Part shown: positions 22,626-32,408 of the stretch, piece after piece | Position numbering within the stretch: the stretch's first letter is position 1 | Layout: each line of letters opens with the position of its first letter | Assembly: GCA_026119855.1 (NCBI GenBank) | Contig: JAOWBW010001048.1 | Coordinates: forward strand, 124,001 to 188,000 | Origin: Campanula takesimana | Lineage: Eukaryota; Streptophyta; Magnoliopsida; Asterales; Campanulaceae | DNA: 64,000 nt | Direction of reading: 5' to 3' | Made by a program: the position numbers and the translations under genes | Notes under the pieces: model-generated | What the model saw: only the letters and a program-made list of their open reading frames with translations | The model's database searches: none | What the model was told of the DNA's origin: nothing

Positions 22626-24053
22626 ATGGATCACAATGTAAGGCTTTCTAGACTTGAAAAAGGAGCTTTCATAACATCTTTGGAGAAGTGGGTTGCCAAG
22701 ATATCCGGTCCTTGTCGTAGGAAGTTTGAGAAGCGCTATGGGATCAAGTGTCTTTGGTCATTCTTGCACATGAACTCCAACACTAACCTCTTGCAAGCTT
22801 GTGGGAAGTTTTGGAACAACACTCTTCATGTTTTCAACTTTTCTTTTAATGAGATGGTACCCACTTATGAAGACATTAAGGCGCTTTGCGGTTGTGAAGG
22901 GAAGGGTACACTTGTCTTGCCCTTTGATCTTTTTTCTTTGCATGACAAGTTGATAACCTTTGGTGTGCCCGCAGATGACATTGGTAAGTATGCTAGAGGT
23001 GGCTACGTCGACCTTTCTTGGATGCCAAGGCACTTTATGCACGCGGATGTGACCTCGGACCGTTCTTTGGACCATCTTGCCTTGTGTTTATTTGCTTCTA
23101 TTCTTTTCCCTTCCGAAGTCGGATGTGCTAGTGGGGGATATTTGACCATGGTGAATGCGGCTCGTTCGGGACATGACATTGTACCGGCCATCCTTGGGGA
23201 GATCATTTGTGGGATTCCTCATCTTGCGGTTTATGGCGGGATGCCGTGCGGCAGTGATAGACTTTTGACTATGTGGTTGCAAGAAAGGCTCCGAGTGAAC
23301 AAGCCAGCGGTTTCTTCGGCGGTGGCCCCATGGATGCACCGTATTAGAGGTATGGAGGAGAGGTTCGAGGGCATGACTCTCAAGGGTTGGGAAAGGTACT
23401 TGGCGGAGATGGTGACCGATGACATCTAGTGGGTGGTGCCCCATTGGCACATTAATTCTGTGAGGGAGAAGCAAGTAGGACTGCACATGATTAAAGTTCC
23501 GTCCCTTTCTGGGACCACTTTTTACTACCCCGCTAGAGTACTCCGTCAATATGGTCTAGTGCAAACCATCCCCGAGGGTTGGGATGAGGAGAGGACCCGT
23601 TCTCCTTTTGGCATACTTCATTTGGATGATAGCGCTTCGGTTCTCCTTTCTCAAATGTGGGGCGAGGCCGGTTTTATCCATAGGACTCTCATCACATGCT
23701 CCAACAACACCTACCTATCGCGAGAGTATTTGGATTGGTTTATGGAGAGACTTGGGCAAGCGGAGCAGACTCTAGAGACCCTAAGGGGCACTATTTTGGC
23801 ATCCTGTGCTCCTAGTTGTTCATTGAGGATGAAGGAGGCGATGGCCTATGAGAGGAAGAGGAGCAAGAGCATGGCTAATGGAGATGGAGCGGGGACTTCA
23901 AGGAAGAGAAAGGATGGGGAGACTCCTAGTGTCAAAGCTAAAGGTGTTAGTGAATTTGAGAGGAGGTTTTGCGAGAACCCTAACAAGAAAAAGATTCGCC
24001 GTGGTCAAAGCAAGAAGAAAGAGACCGAAGGCACGAGTGGCACTAAAGAGTAA
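22626..24053 (+). pseudogene. Antisense ORF 2 of H: DUF7745/PMD-like protein, one stop
   Basis: A single frame of 475 codons broken only by TAG at 23427-23429. I chose ATG 22626 for its Kozak-like context; the frame is open upstream to 22539. The N-terminal part has FWNNTLHVFNFSFNEMVPTY, resembling the W-x-P...F...E-x-x-PT-x-E-E core of plant mobile-domain and DUF7745-like proteins. Past the stop come a segment with PARVLRQYGLVQTIPEGWD and a Lys/Arg-rich tail (about residues 410-475) that could act as a nuclear-localisation signal. It is antisense to H and has no visible intron. It differs from antisense ORF 1 and keeps a much longer open frame. DUF7745 is my best family guess from memory. 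Confidence 0.65.
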
Positions 24054-24311
24054 TTCCGAGGATCCTTCCATAGTCGTTGCAAACAGATTGTTTTAATTTT
24101 AGTTTATTTTTGTTTTAGTTTCAATTTCAGAATAGGTTATTTATTCAAAAAGTATGTCAAGCTTAGACTCATCAAATAAGTGTTAACATGCAATGACTAT
24201 GGAAATAAAAGTTTTTGCTTTCAGAAAATACAACTTCTATCTTTATTGCTTTGCGACATGATTTGGATGTTTATTTGTTTTTTAGACCGCACCTTTTGAA
24301 GGCTGCTTACG
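24054..24311. other. A/T-rich non-coding stretch downstream of antisense ORF 2
   Basis: Probably the 3' end of the second antisense transcription unit. T-rich runs are present at 24094-24130 and there is no coding signal. Confidence 0.4.
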
Positions 24312-24357
24312 TTCCCCTTTTACAAATAGGACTAAGGGGCTCAGGTCACCGTAGTTC
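24312..24357 (-). other. ACTACG...CGTAAGC inverted-repeat box
   Basis: On the minus strand: GAACTACGGTGACCTGAGCC, a CCCCTTA...AAAAGGGG arm pair, then AACGTAAGCA. It is the same box as in the LTRs and in each E2 tandem unit. Confidence 0.65.
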
Positions 24358-24423
24358 ACTCCAGTCGGACTAGAATGATTTTAGAGAAAGGAAAGATAGA
24401 AGGGGGAATGCTCTAACTTTTGC

Positions 24424-24512
24424 CTAGACCGCCCTTGCGGGTTTTCGATCTAGCGAGCTTTGTACGCACCCTTATTTTGCATAGACCGCCCTTTGCGGGT
24501 TTTCAGTCTATC
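24424..24512 (-). ncRNA. Two GNRA-loop hairpins (candidate RNA element)
   Basis: Hairpins at 24424-24453 and 24482-24512. Read on the minus strand each has a 7-bp outer stem (CTAGATC with GGTCTAG; ATAGACT with GGTCTAT), an unpaired GAAAA, and a CCC/GGG stem closing a GCAA or GCAAA loop. The outer stems differ between the copies yet both still pair. Flanking words (AAGAAGCCCG before, AGGCAAAAGTTAGA after) match the paired copies in E2. A structured element within the H transcript is inferred, not shown. Confidence 0.55.
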
Positions 24513-24569
24513 GGGCTTCTTTTTGCGTAGTAAACATTTTTTTATTTTTTTTTTGTAGAAGGGGAGATA

Positions 24570-25474
24570 CTAGTCGTAGTAGCGTCTGAGCTTGCTGATG
24601 TTGACTGGTTCCTTGAGCGAGCTGCCATCCAAATCTGCCATTCTGTCTAGTCTTGTGGCGCGCCTCGAGCTTTGGTCATTGCGTCGACGCGTTTCTTCAA
24701 ATCCCCTATTTCTCTTGAGATGTCTTGAATCGTTTCTGCAGTCAGGTGCGAGAGTACCTCTGGGCCGTTCCTCACATAAGGCTCGATTTCGTAGCAACCG
24801 AGGAGTTCTAAGTTTTCGCTTTCCCTATAGAACCAAAATCCTCTCACGCCGGTGAGCATGTTCTCGTCCATCAAGCTTTGGATTCTCCTTTGTAGAGCGA
24901 CACAGTCGTTGGTGTCGTGGCCTTCGTCTTGGTGGTAAGAGCAACTTTTGGTAGGTTCAAATGGTTGAAGGGGTGGTAATTCGGAGAGGAGTGAATGTTC
25001 TCCTAGAGGTTGCATCTTGCCCATTTGTCTCAGTTGGTCGAACAATTTTGAGAAAGGGGTCTCTATTCTTGCGTATCGGTGGACTGAGAGGGGGTATTTT
25101 TCCAAAGATCTTTGCAGTTTTTCACTGATTTTCTTTTCCTGGCGCGAGGGCCACGATTCTGTCGTTGGTGTTGGGGTCTGAAGTTCATTCCCATGTGCCG
25201 GGTGCAGGATTGGGCTATTCGCGAGGTACTCCTTGAGGCAGCATAACGCGAACTCACATCTCGAACTCCATTCTTAGTCGCGGGCCCTTTCTATTTCTCT
25301 GAGTGTCGGCTCCCCCGCTGTTGTAAAATGGTTGAGGTGTTGCAGTAACTTGACGAGTTCTTCCTTTTCGGCTTTGTTCCGAGGAGACTGCATTCTCAAC
25401 ACGGCTTGAACTCGCCGACTGATGGTCCTCCACGAGGTTTTGGAGGGGGTCGCTTCTTGGTCCTCCTCGGTTGT
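24570..25474 (-). pseudogene. Second gag-like fragment in H
   Basis: Minus-strand frames 25474-25274, 25257-25063 and 25105-24647 join, through frameshifts and stops, into a gag-like C-terminus: a Gln/Arg-rich part, then FSKLFDQLRQMGKMQPL, a CHHC-type knuckle (CSYHQDEGHDTNDC) and a helical tail with DISREIGDLKKRVDAMTKA. It resembles the 239-aa ORF of the E2 tandem units (KLFKSLVQAGKLSPL...CQHHQYIGHDTEDC) more than H's own gag. It follows the point where RT breaks off, so a deletion probably joined pol to this cassette, and it is followed by the paired hairpins, as in E2. Confidence 0.65.
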
Positions 25475-25967
25475 CTCCACCTGGTTATATCCGGCGAACC
25501 CATCGACAAACGACTTGACCTCATAATGGGCGGTCGCGTCCACCAACACGTCGATATTTGGCAAGGGGAAGTCATCCTTCGGCGTAGCTTTGTTGAGATC
25601 CCGAAAATCCACACACACTATTGGATTTCTTGACAGTCACCAGATTTGATAACCAAGTTGGATACTCGATCACCCTGATGAAACCCACACGGAGTAGCTT
25701 CTCAATCTCTTCCTTCACTTGCAAAGACCATTCCGGCTTAATGCGGCGCAGCTTCTGTTTGACTGGTTTAGCGTCTGGTGCTGCCGGGATTCTGTGCTCT
25801 ACGATCGAGTTGTTGAGCCCCGGCATGTCTTTATAAGACCATGCGAACACATCCACATATTCTTTGAGTAGGTCAATCAGTGCTTCCCTTTCAGCTCCGC
25901 TGAAGAAGCTTCCGATTTGCGTTTCCTTAGGCTCGGCTTCGGTTCCCAAATTCACGCACGTTAACAC
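25475..25967 (-). pseudogene. Reverse transcriptase, N-terminal fragment (H)
   Basis: The first part (25967-25575) has the linker and fingers start typical of Ogre/Tat RT: DVFAWSYKDMPG, then EHRIP, KPVKQKLRRIKPEWS and GFIRVIEYPTWLSN. A frameshift near 25610 moves the trace to the next frame, with MCVDFRDLNKATPKDDFPLP and DGFAGYNQV. The alignment then ends at about 25475, before the catalytic YxDD, and unrelated gag-like sequence begins. RNase H and integrase are missing from H. It starts in a different frame from the preceding protease ORF, overlapping it by seven bases. Confidence 0.8.
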
Positions 25968-27937
25968 CTCATCGGCAGCTTGGGCTCGAGATTCTTTTTG
26001 ATTAATAACCTGTTCTGATTAATGTATTCATCGCTTAATGTGTCTGTGTCTGCCTCTTCTAATGAATCATTATTAACTAAGTGTATATCATTAGGTTGAT
26101 TATTAGCCAATTTATCAGTTAAAAGAGTGACTATGGAGGGATACTCGGAAAGGTCGAGGGTTTCATTCATGGCAAAAGGAAATATAGCGTTTGCAACAAG
26201 ATCATAGTCTTCGGACGTAAGGTCGTCAGACGTAGATGAAGACTCAAATTCAAAATGTAAAACACTAGACTCTGGGGACGGGGATTTTGGGTGAGTGACA
26301 GGAGATGCTGTAGGAGTGGCGACAGGAGAAGGAGTAAGCCCCAATGTCCCCACCATAAATTTTGGAGTAGCTATAGGTCCCCTAATGATGCACCAATTCT
26401 TGAGCTTGTCCCCCATGGGTACCACCAATGTCCTTGGGTCCACCTTATCTTCAGAATCGTCTCCAATGACGGCAACCATGTCTTCGTGCAGCCCCAGATT
26501 ACCCAGATGTTGAAGCAGATATTGGCCGTCCCACGTCTCAGTCAAACTCGGAGTTTCTGCGGCTTCTATTGCTGGCTTGTCAAGGGTTGCGGCTTCAAGT
26601 TGATCTGCCAAGTCATCTGCGACCTTGGTGGAGTACTCATGCCTGATGGTTCCAACTCTGCCCGTGGCTTTGTCATATTCCATGTAAGTCAGCTTCATGT
26701 TGGACCGATCGAATTCCACATATCTGAAAATCTCGAACCCTTTCTGCAACTTCCCGGTGTGGTCAATCCATGGCTCTGCGAACTCAAAACACAAAAACTC
26801 CTCGCCTTCCCTAACAAAGTAGCTATTCAGGGACAGGCGGTATGGCCGCATTTCAGGGTTTTTGTAGGGAAGCTTCATCTTTTTAAGCAATTCTATCCTC
26901 TGTTGCTCCATCTTGTCTTCAAGAGTAAGGGTGTATCTAAGACCGAACAATCCTCGGTGATCAATCTCTCTAACCAGACTTGTGGGACCTTGCAAGTTCT
27001 TACCTAGCCCCAGCCCCGGTATGAAGCCCATATTACGCAGTATCTTGACAACAGGTGCCACTTTATCCTTTGTTTTGGTGAGGTCGATTGTGCAGATCTG
27101 TGCCTGAGCCACTATTTCAAAACCGTTGAAGAGTCGGCTCTCTTCCCCATGCTGAATCTGTAAAATAGGAACGCCCTTGGTGTCCGTCCCTTGGGCAGTT
27201 ACGAGATCGCTGTAGATGATGGTCACTTCATTATCAGATTGAAACTTCACACACTGGTGCAGGGAAGACGGGACAGCGCCCGACTGATGTAACCATGGCC
27301 GGCCAAGGAGGAGTGAGAAGGTTGCGGGGATGTCTATGACGTGGAAGTCGGTTGGTAGGATCTTTGTTCCGATGGTAATGGGCAAGGTGGCTTCACCTAT
27401 CACTGCGCGGCATGTAGAGTCATAAGCTTTGATGGTTTGCTTGGATGGGCGTAAATCAACACCATGAATGCCAACCACATCCATCATCCTTGAAGGCAGG
27501 ATATTAATAGCAGAACCATTATCAATGAATACACGGGGAATTTTCTTGCCATTTACCTCGACAGTGATGTATAAAGGCTCATTATGATCAACTCCGAACA
27601 CTGGCTTGTCTAGCTCCGAGAAAGTGATGATGTTTCCATAGTGGATATTACCAATCATGTGGGTGACGTCTTCCGGGGTAATAGTGGATGGTACCATGGT
27701 GGCGGCGAGGTTTTGCTCGAGCATGAGGCGATGGGCTAGGGAGGAGGTGAGTAGGGACCAGAGCGAGATGTGGGCTTGGGTTTGTTTGATTTGAGTGAGG
27801 ATAGGGTCTTCTTTGTCTAGGTCGGCTTGCTCGGGTTCCTTCCCAAAGACTTTCTTTGCACCCTTTGGGTCGGATTGGTACACTTGACCGGATCTCGTAA
27901 AGAGACAAACTTCTGCACGTAGCTCCTCCAAAGACAA
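25961..27937 (-). CDS. H protease and G-patch polyprotein segment (658 codons open)
   Basis: An open frame encoding the aspartic protease that would cut the element's polyprotein. Residues 50-115 contain QAHISLWSLLTSS, also seen in E4. The active-site motif is VFIDNGSAIN (Asp139), with Asn in place of the usual Gly/Thr after Asp, which may weaken it. LLLGRPWLH is at 209-217. A G-patch-like segment, GFIPGLGLGKNLQG, starts at residue 304, followed by a conserved YFVREGEEFLCFEFAEPW block and an acidic, Ser/Thr-rich tail. The upstream gag reaches it by a frameshift near 28030; RT follows in another frame. The true start is probably not the ATG, since the region should be part of a fusion. Confidence 0.8.
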   Translation of the reverse strand: MSLEELRAEVCLFTRSGQVYQSDPKGAKKVFGKEPEQADLDKEDPILTQIKQTQAHISLWSLLTSSLAHRLMLEQNLAATMVPSTITPEDVTHMIGNIHYGNIITFSELDKPVFGVDHNEPLYITVEVNGKKIPRVFIDNGSAINILPSRMMDVVGIHGVDLRPSKQTIKAYDSTCRAVIGEATLPITIGTKILPTDFHVIDIPATFSLLLGRPWLHQSGAVPSSLHQCVKFQSDNEVTIIYSDLVTAQGTDTKGVPILQIQHGEESRLFNGFEIVAQAQICTIDLTKTKDKVAPVVKILRNMGFIPGLGLGKNLQGPTSLVREIDHRGLFGLRYTLTLEDKMEQQRIELLKKMKLPYKNPEMRPYRLSLNSYFVREGEEFLCFEFAEPWIDHTGKLQKGFEIFRYVEFDRSNMKLTYMEYDKATGRVGTIRHEYSTKVADDLADQLEAATLDKPAIEAAETPSLTETWDGQYLLQHLGNLGLHEDMVAVIGDDSEDKVDPRTLVVPMGDKLKNWCIIRGPIATPKFMVGTLGLTPSPVATPTASPVTHPKSPSPESSVLHFEFESSSTSDDLTSEDYDLVANAIFPFAMNETLDLSEYPSIVTLLTDKLANNQPNDIHLVNNDSLEEADTDTLSDEYINQNRLLIKKNLEPKLPMRC

Positions 27938-28663
27938 TGGCGTGTCAGGACAAGGGGGCGAAATTTCGGTCTTTTCGGCCTCCTCGAAGATTTCGGCCCA
28001 AGAAAGAGGTTGAGAGGGTTTGGGACTCTCTTCCCTAGAGATTCGACTTCACTCACTAGTTCTTCTAAAGACAACACGTAGCAAGAAGGTTCTTTATTAT
28101 TAGTTATTGAAATACAACCTATCTCATCACAGTCCGCCACAACAGGCTCGGCCGGATCAGTGATCTCACTAAGTTCTACCATGAGTACATTGCTAGCTAC
28201 ATAATCTCTAGGGTCTTCGACAACTCCCTTGTGGATGAGCTCTTGCACGGCTTTCTTGAGTTCAAAGCATTCTTCGGTAGTGTGACCGGTGCACTTGTGG
28301 TAGTGGCAAAACTTTGACAAATCACAACCAAGACGGGGGAGGTGTCCTTCTAATGGTTCGAGGATTTCTAACGTCACTAATGCCATGAAGATATCCACCA
28401 TAGTGAGCCCTATCTTGTCAAAGGCATCCATGAGCTCTAGGATACTGATCTCGCATGTTTGCACCATATTCACCCCACCCCCATTGTTAGGAAGAGGGTT
28501 ATTCACCACATTAGGACCCTTCGGCTTTTCAATCTTCTTGTCATTGATCAACCCTTGAACTACACTTTTCAGTTGGATACAACTATCCGTTGTGTGCCCG
28601 ATGTGCTTGTGATACTTGCAGAACTTGGAGGCGTCCAAATCAGTTCTTGGGTAGGCGGGTTGG
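27938..28663 (-). pseudogene. H gag, C-terminal half with two zinc knuckles
   Basis: Continues the gag frame that is interrupted at 60341 by E2. In the open frame from 28638 there are two CHHC knuckles, CKYHKHIGHTTDSC (residues 7-20) and CHYHKCTGHTTEEC (111-124), each after a similar segment (…VDIFMALVTLEILEPL… and the corresponding DVLVKRGLIKPL on the far side of E2). This points to an internal duplication of about 100 residues of the nucleic-acid-binding end of gag. After SLEELVSEVES the frame shifts near 28030 into the protease frame. Confidence 0.8.
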
Positions 28664-29804
28664 TGTTAGTACCCGATCTGAAAATGAGTTTATTAGGGAT
28701 TTCCCAAATACACAAGGACTTTATAGGAATTACAAACCTTGCAAAGACTTGTCCCGGATTCCCAAAATATACCTCATTGTTCTAGAACATCTTAAAGATG
28801 GCCAAAATAGGGTTTCCATAAAACATGCAAAACCCTAGCTTAATAATTAAGTAAGCCAGGAATGATGGCCACGCGGCCACATTCGTCCAAGCTCCAACCT
28901 TGGCCACGCGGCCAACATCACCGCCGCCCTCCATCTTGGCCACGCGGCCACATCCACCCCGGATGATCTGGACCGTCAGATCTCTCCATCAGTTTCCTAT
29001 TTAAAGACCTCCCTTGCCTCATAATTAGGGGGATCCGAATTTGAGAGCTCTTAAGTGACAATTTTGCTCCCAAATCAAGTCATTCAAGCCTCCAAAAACA
29101 CTCTCAAGAATCCCAAGAAGATCCAAGGTTATCTCTTGCCAACAAAGGTAAGTTTTCTAACTTTTTCTTCATGTTCTTGCCATATTATTAATTTAGATCC
29201 ATAATATTCACATTCTTAATATGTTTATTCATGTGTTCTTCATAATATTCATGTTCCTAACATCTTTATTCATATTTTCTTCATGACATTCATATGTTCA
29301 TAATATGTTCTTCGCATGTTCATCATATTCTTAGGTTAAAACCTTATTTATGCTATATTTAGGGTTACAATCTTCATGTTAACATGTTATTTCATAGCCA
29401 ATGATGATCTAGAGTTCATCAACCCAAGGATGATCTAGGAACTACTTCTAAACCCTAATCTTTAGGTAATTTCCCCATCATTATGCATGATCCCGATTCT
29501 TCTGCCTATTCTAAATTCTTCTCGAACTACGCTGACCTGAGCTTCTCACATTGAGAGGAACGTAGGCAATCTTCGGATCCGGTCTCACTCACTAACACAC
29601 TACATACACCGCATCATGATAGAAAGACCGATCAATTCGGGCAATAGGAGTGATAACGTTCAATATTCTTCTCTTGTTGTAATTTGACCCCCGAACCCAT
29701 TAACATGCTTTTCTCAATGTTTTGGCTATAATTAAAACGGCGTGGCGACTCTTATAATTTTAATGTTGCTATGAATATCCCAAATTCAAACACACGTATT
29801 CACA
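28664..29804 (+). repeat. E2 5' LTR
   Basis: TGTTAGTACCCGATCTG to CACGTATTCACA. It has three GGCCACGCGGCCA palindromes (28867-28955), the GGACCGTCAGATC word, a TATA-like CCTATTTAAAG (28997-29007), a perfect splice donor AGGTAAGT (donor GT at 29148) and the ACTACG box (29524-29572). Confidence 0.9.
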
Positions 29805-29805
29805 G

Positions 29806-29823
29806 TGGCGACTCTGCTGGGGA
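29806..29823 (+). promoter_or_regulatory. Primer-binding site of E2 (tRNA-Arg type)
   Basis: TGGCGACTCTGCTGGGGA one base after the LTR, identical to the E3 site. Confidence 0.85.
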
Positions 29824-29874
29824 AATGCTTTGAAACTTTTTCAAACTTAGTGGGTCTAACTTTCGTCACATCAT

Positions 29875-30335
29875 GATGCTTGCCATGTTTACACATGCAC
29901 ACACTTGCCATGTTTACACACGCACCTCACACACTTTCCATGTTTACACATGCACCTACACACACCTGCCATGTATACACATGCACCCTACACACACCTG
30001 CCATGTTTACACATGCACCCTACACACACTTGCCATGTTTACACATGCACGCACTTGCCATGTTTACACATGCACACACTTGCCATGTTTACACATGCAC
30101 CCTACACACACCTACCATGTATACACATGCACCCTACACACACCTGCCATGTTTACACATGCACCTCACACACACTTGCCATGTTTACACATGCACCTCA
30201 CACACCTGCCATGTTTACACATGCACCCTACACACACTTGCCATGTTTACACATGCACACACTTGCCATGTTTATACATGCACCTCACATACTTGCCATG
30301 TTTACACATGCACCCGTGCACCCCGCAATGTTAAT
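29875..30335 (+). repeat. Leader minisatellite of E2
   Basis: About sixteen variable units of CCATGTTTACACATGCAC with CTCACACAC or CTACACACAC fillers, right after the PBS. The overlapping long open frames (up to 281 codons) come from the repeat and should not be called genes. Confidence 0.9.
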
Positions 30336-31050
30336 ACTTGTACTTTGTTGATACTTGTACTTTGTATATACCTTGTATCCTTGTACCTTTGTTATTTTCG
30401 CCTTAGTATTAGGGTCAAACAAAACTCTGCTATGCTCCCTTGTACATTCTTATCCTCTCCCTCTTCTCTCTCTCTTGCATTGCATTGCATCATTAAAGCA
30501 TTCAAAAAATTCTCTCTTTTTCTCCCTAAAAAGATTAGTTTCTTGCCACACACTACCACTAGTCCGTGTCAGCACTGCACAGGTCCCTACTACCCGGAGT
30601 ATTCGATGTGCAGGAATTTGTGCGCTACTGCCTCACATTTTTCGAGTCACTCGTCTACTCCACTCACCGTGTACGTTCCACGAGCGGTGGGAACCTTTAT
30701 CCTACCCGTGTCAACCCACACATAGAGATTAGGACACTCCTTGGACCAACCATTTAGGATGTAAATAAATGCAAAACTTTTCGTTAAATAAAATGTGCAT
30801 TGCATCTAGGCGACCTCTAAGGTCCATCGCTCACCCCCTGGGCCATCTATCAAAATTCCTCATCTTGGCCTATCTAGGCTACCTACCCATCATTGCGATC
30901 CATTTGGGTCTACCCTTCATCTCGACCCGCTTTGGTCAAAATCCCACCATCCTTTGGCCTCTTAGGACAACTTTATCTACCTTCGACCTCCTAGGTTAAC
31001 CTTTGACCGCCTAGGTCAGCCTTACCACCCTTTGACCTCTTAGGGCAACT
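30336..31050 (+). other. E2 leader and start of the GACC/GGTCAA repeats
   Basis: 30400-30700 matches the E3 and H leaders. From about 30800 the sequence turns into degenerate CTAGG/GACC repeats that lead into the tandem array. No gene is seen. Confidence 0.6.
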
Positions 31051-32060
31051 TTGACCCCCTAGGTCAATCTTTGACCTCCTAGGTCAACCTTATTCGCCTT
31101 TGACCTCCTAGGTCAACCTTTGACCCCCTAGGTCAACCTTATCTACCTTTGACCTCCTAGGTCTACCCTTGACCTCCTAGGTCAACCTTTGATCCCATAG
31201 GTCAACCTCATCCGCCTTTGACCTTTTAGGTCTACCCTTGACCGCCTAGGTCAACTTTATCCGCCTTTGACCTCTTAGGTCAACGTTTGACCCCCTAGGT
31301 CAACTCAATCATCTTCGACCTCTTAGGTCAACCTTTGACCCCCTAGGTCAACCTTATCACCTTTGACCTCTTAGGTCAACCTTTGACCCCCTCGGTCAAC
31401 ATTATAACCCGTTGACCTCTTAGGTCAACCTTTGACCTCCTAGGTCAACCCAATCACCTTCGACCTCTTAGGTCAAACTTGGACTCCTAGGTCAACCTTA
31501 TCCGTTTTCGACCTCTTAGGTCAATCTTTGATTCCATAGGTGAACCCAATTACCTTTGGTCCTAACCCCCTTAGATCGAACCGTCATCTTGAACCACCTA
31601 GGTCATTATTTGACCCACCGTCGTCCAGACCAACCTAAGTCAACCCGTTTAGGTCCAACTTGTCCGTCTTAGGTTAAAACTGCCCCTTCACCTTTGACCC
31701 GTCAAGGTCAACCCGTGACCCGCTTAGGTCGATTTATCTATTTTTGATCCATCTAGGTCAATCTCCAACCTTCCTTAGTCCACTAACCCGAATAGGTCAA
31801 CCTTTGACCCGCTTAGGTCAAACCATGCCTATCCCGTTTAGATCATCCCATAGGCAACCCGTTATAACCTGCTATCTTGATCCATTCACCATATAGGTCA
31901 ATCCAACCTTTTCTCAATTAGGTCGACCTATCCTACACCCATCTAGGTCAACCCACCATTATTGTCGCATTCTAGTTTGAACCACTTCTTGTCTCAAACC
32001 TTAGGTCAAACCTTAGGTCAAATTTAGGTCAAACCTTAGGTCAAACCGTACCCGACTCAA
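31051..32060 (+). repeat. TTGACC...GGTCAA palindrome repeats (unit 1; also in units 2-4)
   Basis: A degenerate repeat of about 20 bp whose core is TTGACC, about five bases (TCCTA or CCCTA), GGTCAA: an inverted repeat around CCTAGG. The same block recurs at 34150-35159, 37251-38260 and 40350-41359. TTGACC matches the plant W-box (TTGAC[C/T]) bound by WRKY factors. No coding potential. Confidence 0.85.
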
Positions 32061-32177
32061 TCAAAACCAACTCCTATAGGTCTTTATCACCCATGCTTGA
32101 CCAAGGACCGAGTCATCTCCCTCTTTTTGACCCCTATGGTCGTCTCTCACCTCTTTTTTAAAAGTCTAACTTGACTC

Positions 32178-32250
32178 GAACTACGGCGACCTGAGCCTCT
32201 TATGGTGTGGGACCTCTCCCTCATGGTAAGGGGAACGTAGGCAACTTCGG
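32178..32250 (+). other. ACTACG...CGTAGGC box (unit 1; repeated in each unit)
   Basis: GAACTACGGCGACCTGAGCC, a longer middle than in the LTR copies, then GGGGAACGTAGGCAAC. Copies at about 35277, 38378 and 41477 (the last with one change, CTAAGCC). Confidence 0.65.
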
Positions 32251-32408
32251 CCCGGTCAAACTTTCAAATTCTTGTCAAAAATGCATTTCAAAGTGTGGAG
32301 ACTGACTCTTTTCCAAAAGTGATTTTATAACGATGCCTTGTCATTAATTATAAATCTAAGCTCAATTTAAAGACATAATTCCCCCACAACTATTGTAGAT
32401 CCTGCATC

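Noticed and set aside
19914..24053. Host MAIL1/MAIN-type genes
   Set aside because: Position between pol and the 3' LTR of H, antisense orientation and shared promoter motifs fit element-borne antisense ORFs, and stops interrupt both.
31051..32060. AGGTCA half-sites reminiscent of nuclear-receptor response elements
   Set aside because: Plants lack nuclear receptors; the W-box reading or neutral minisatellite is more sensible.
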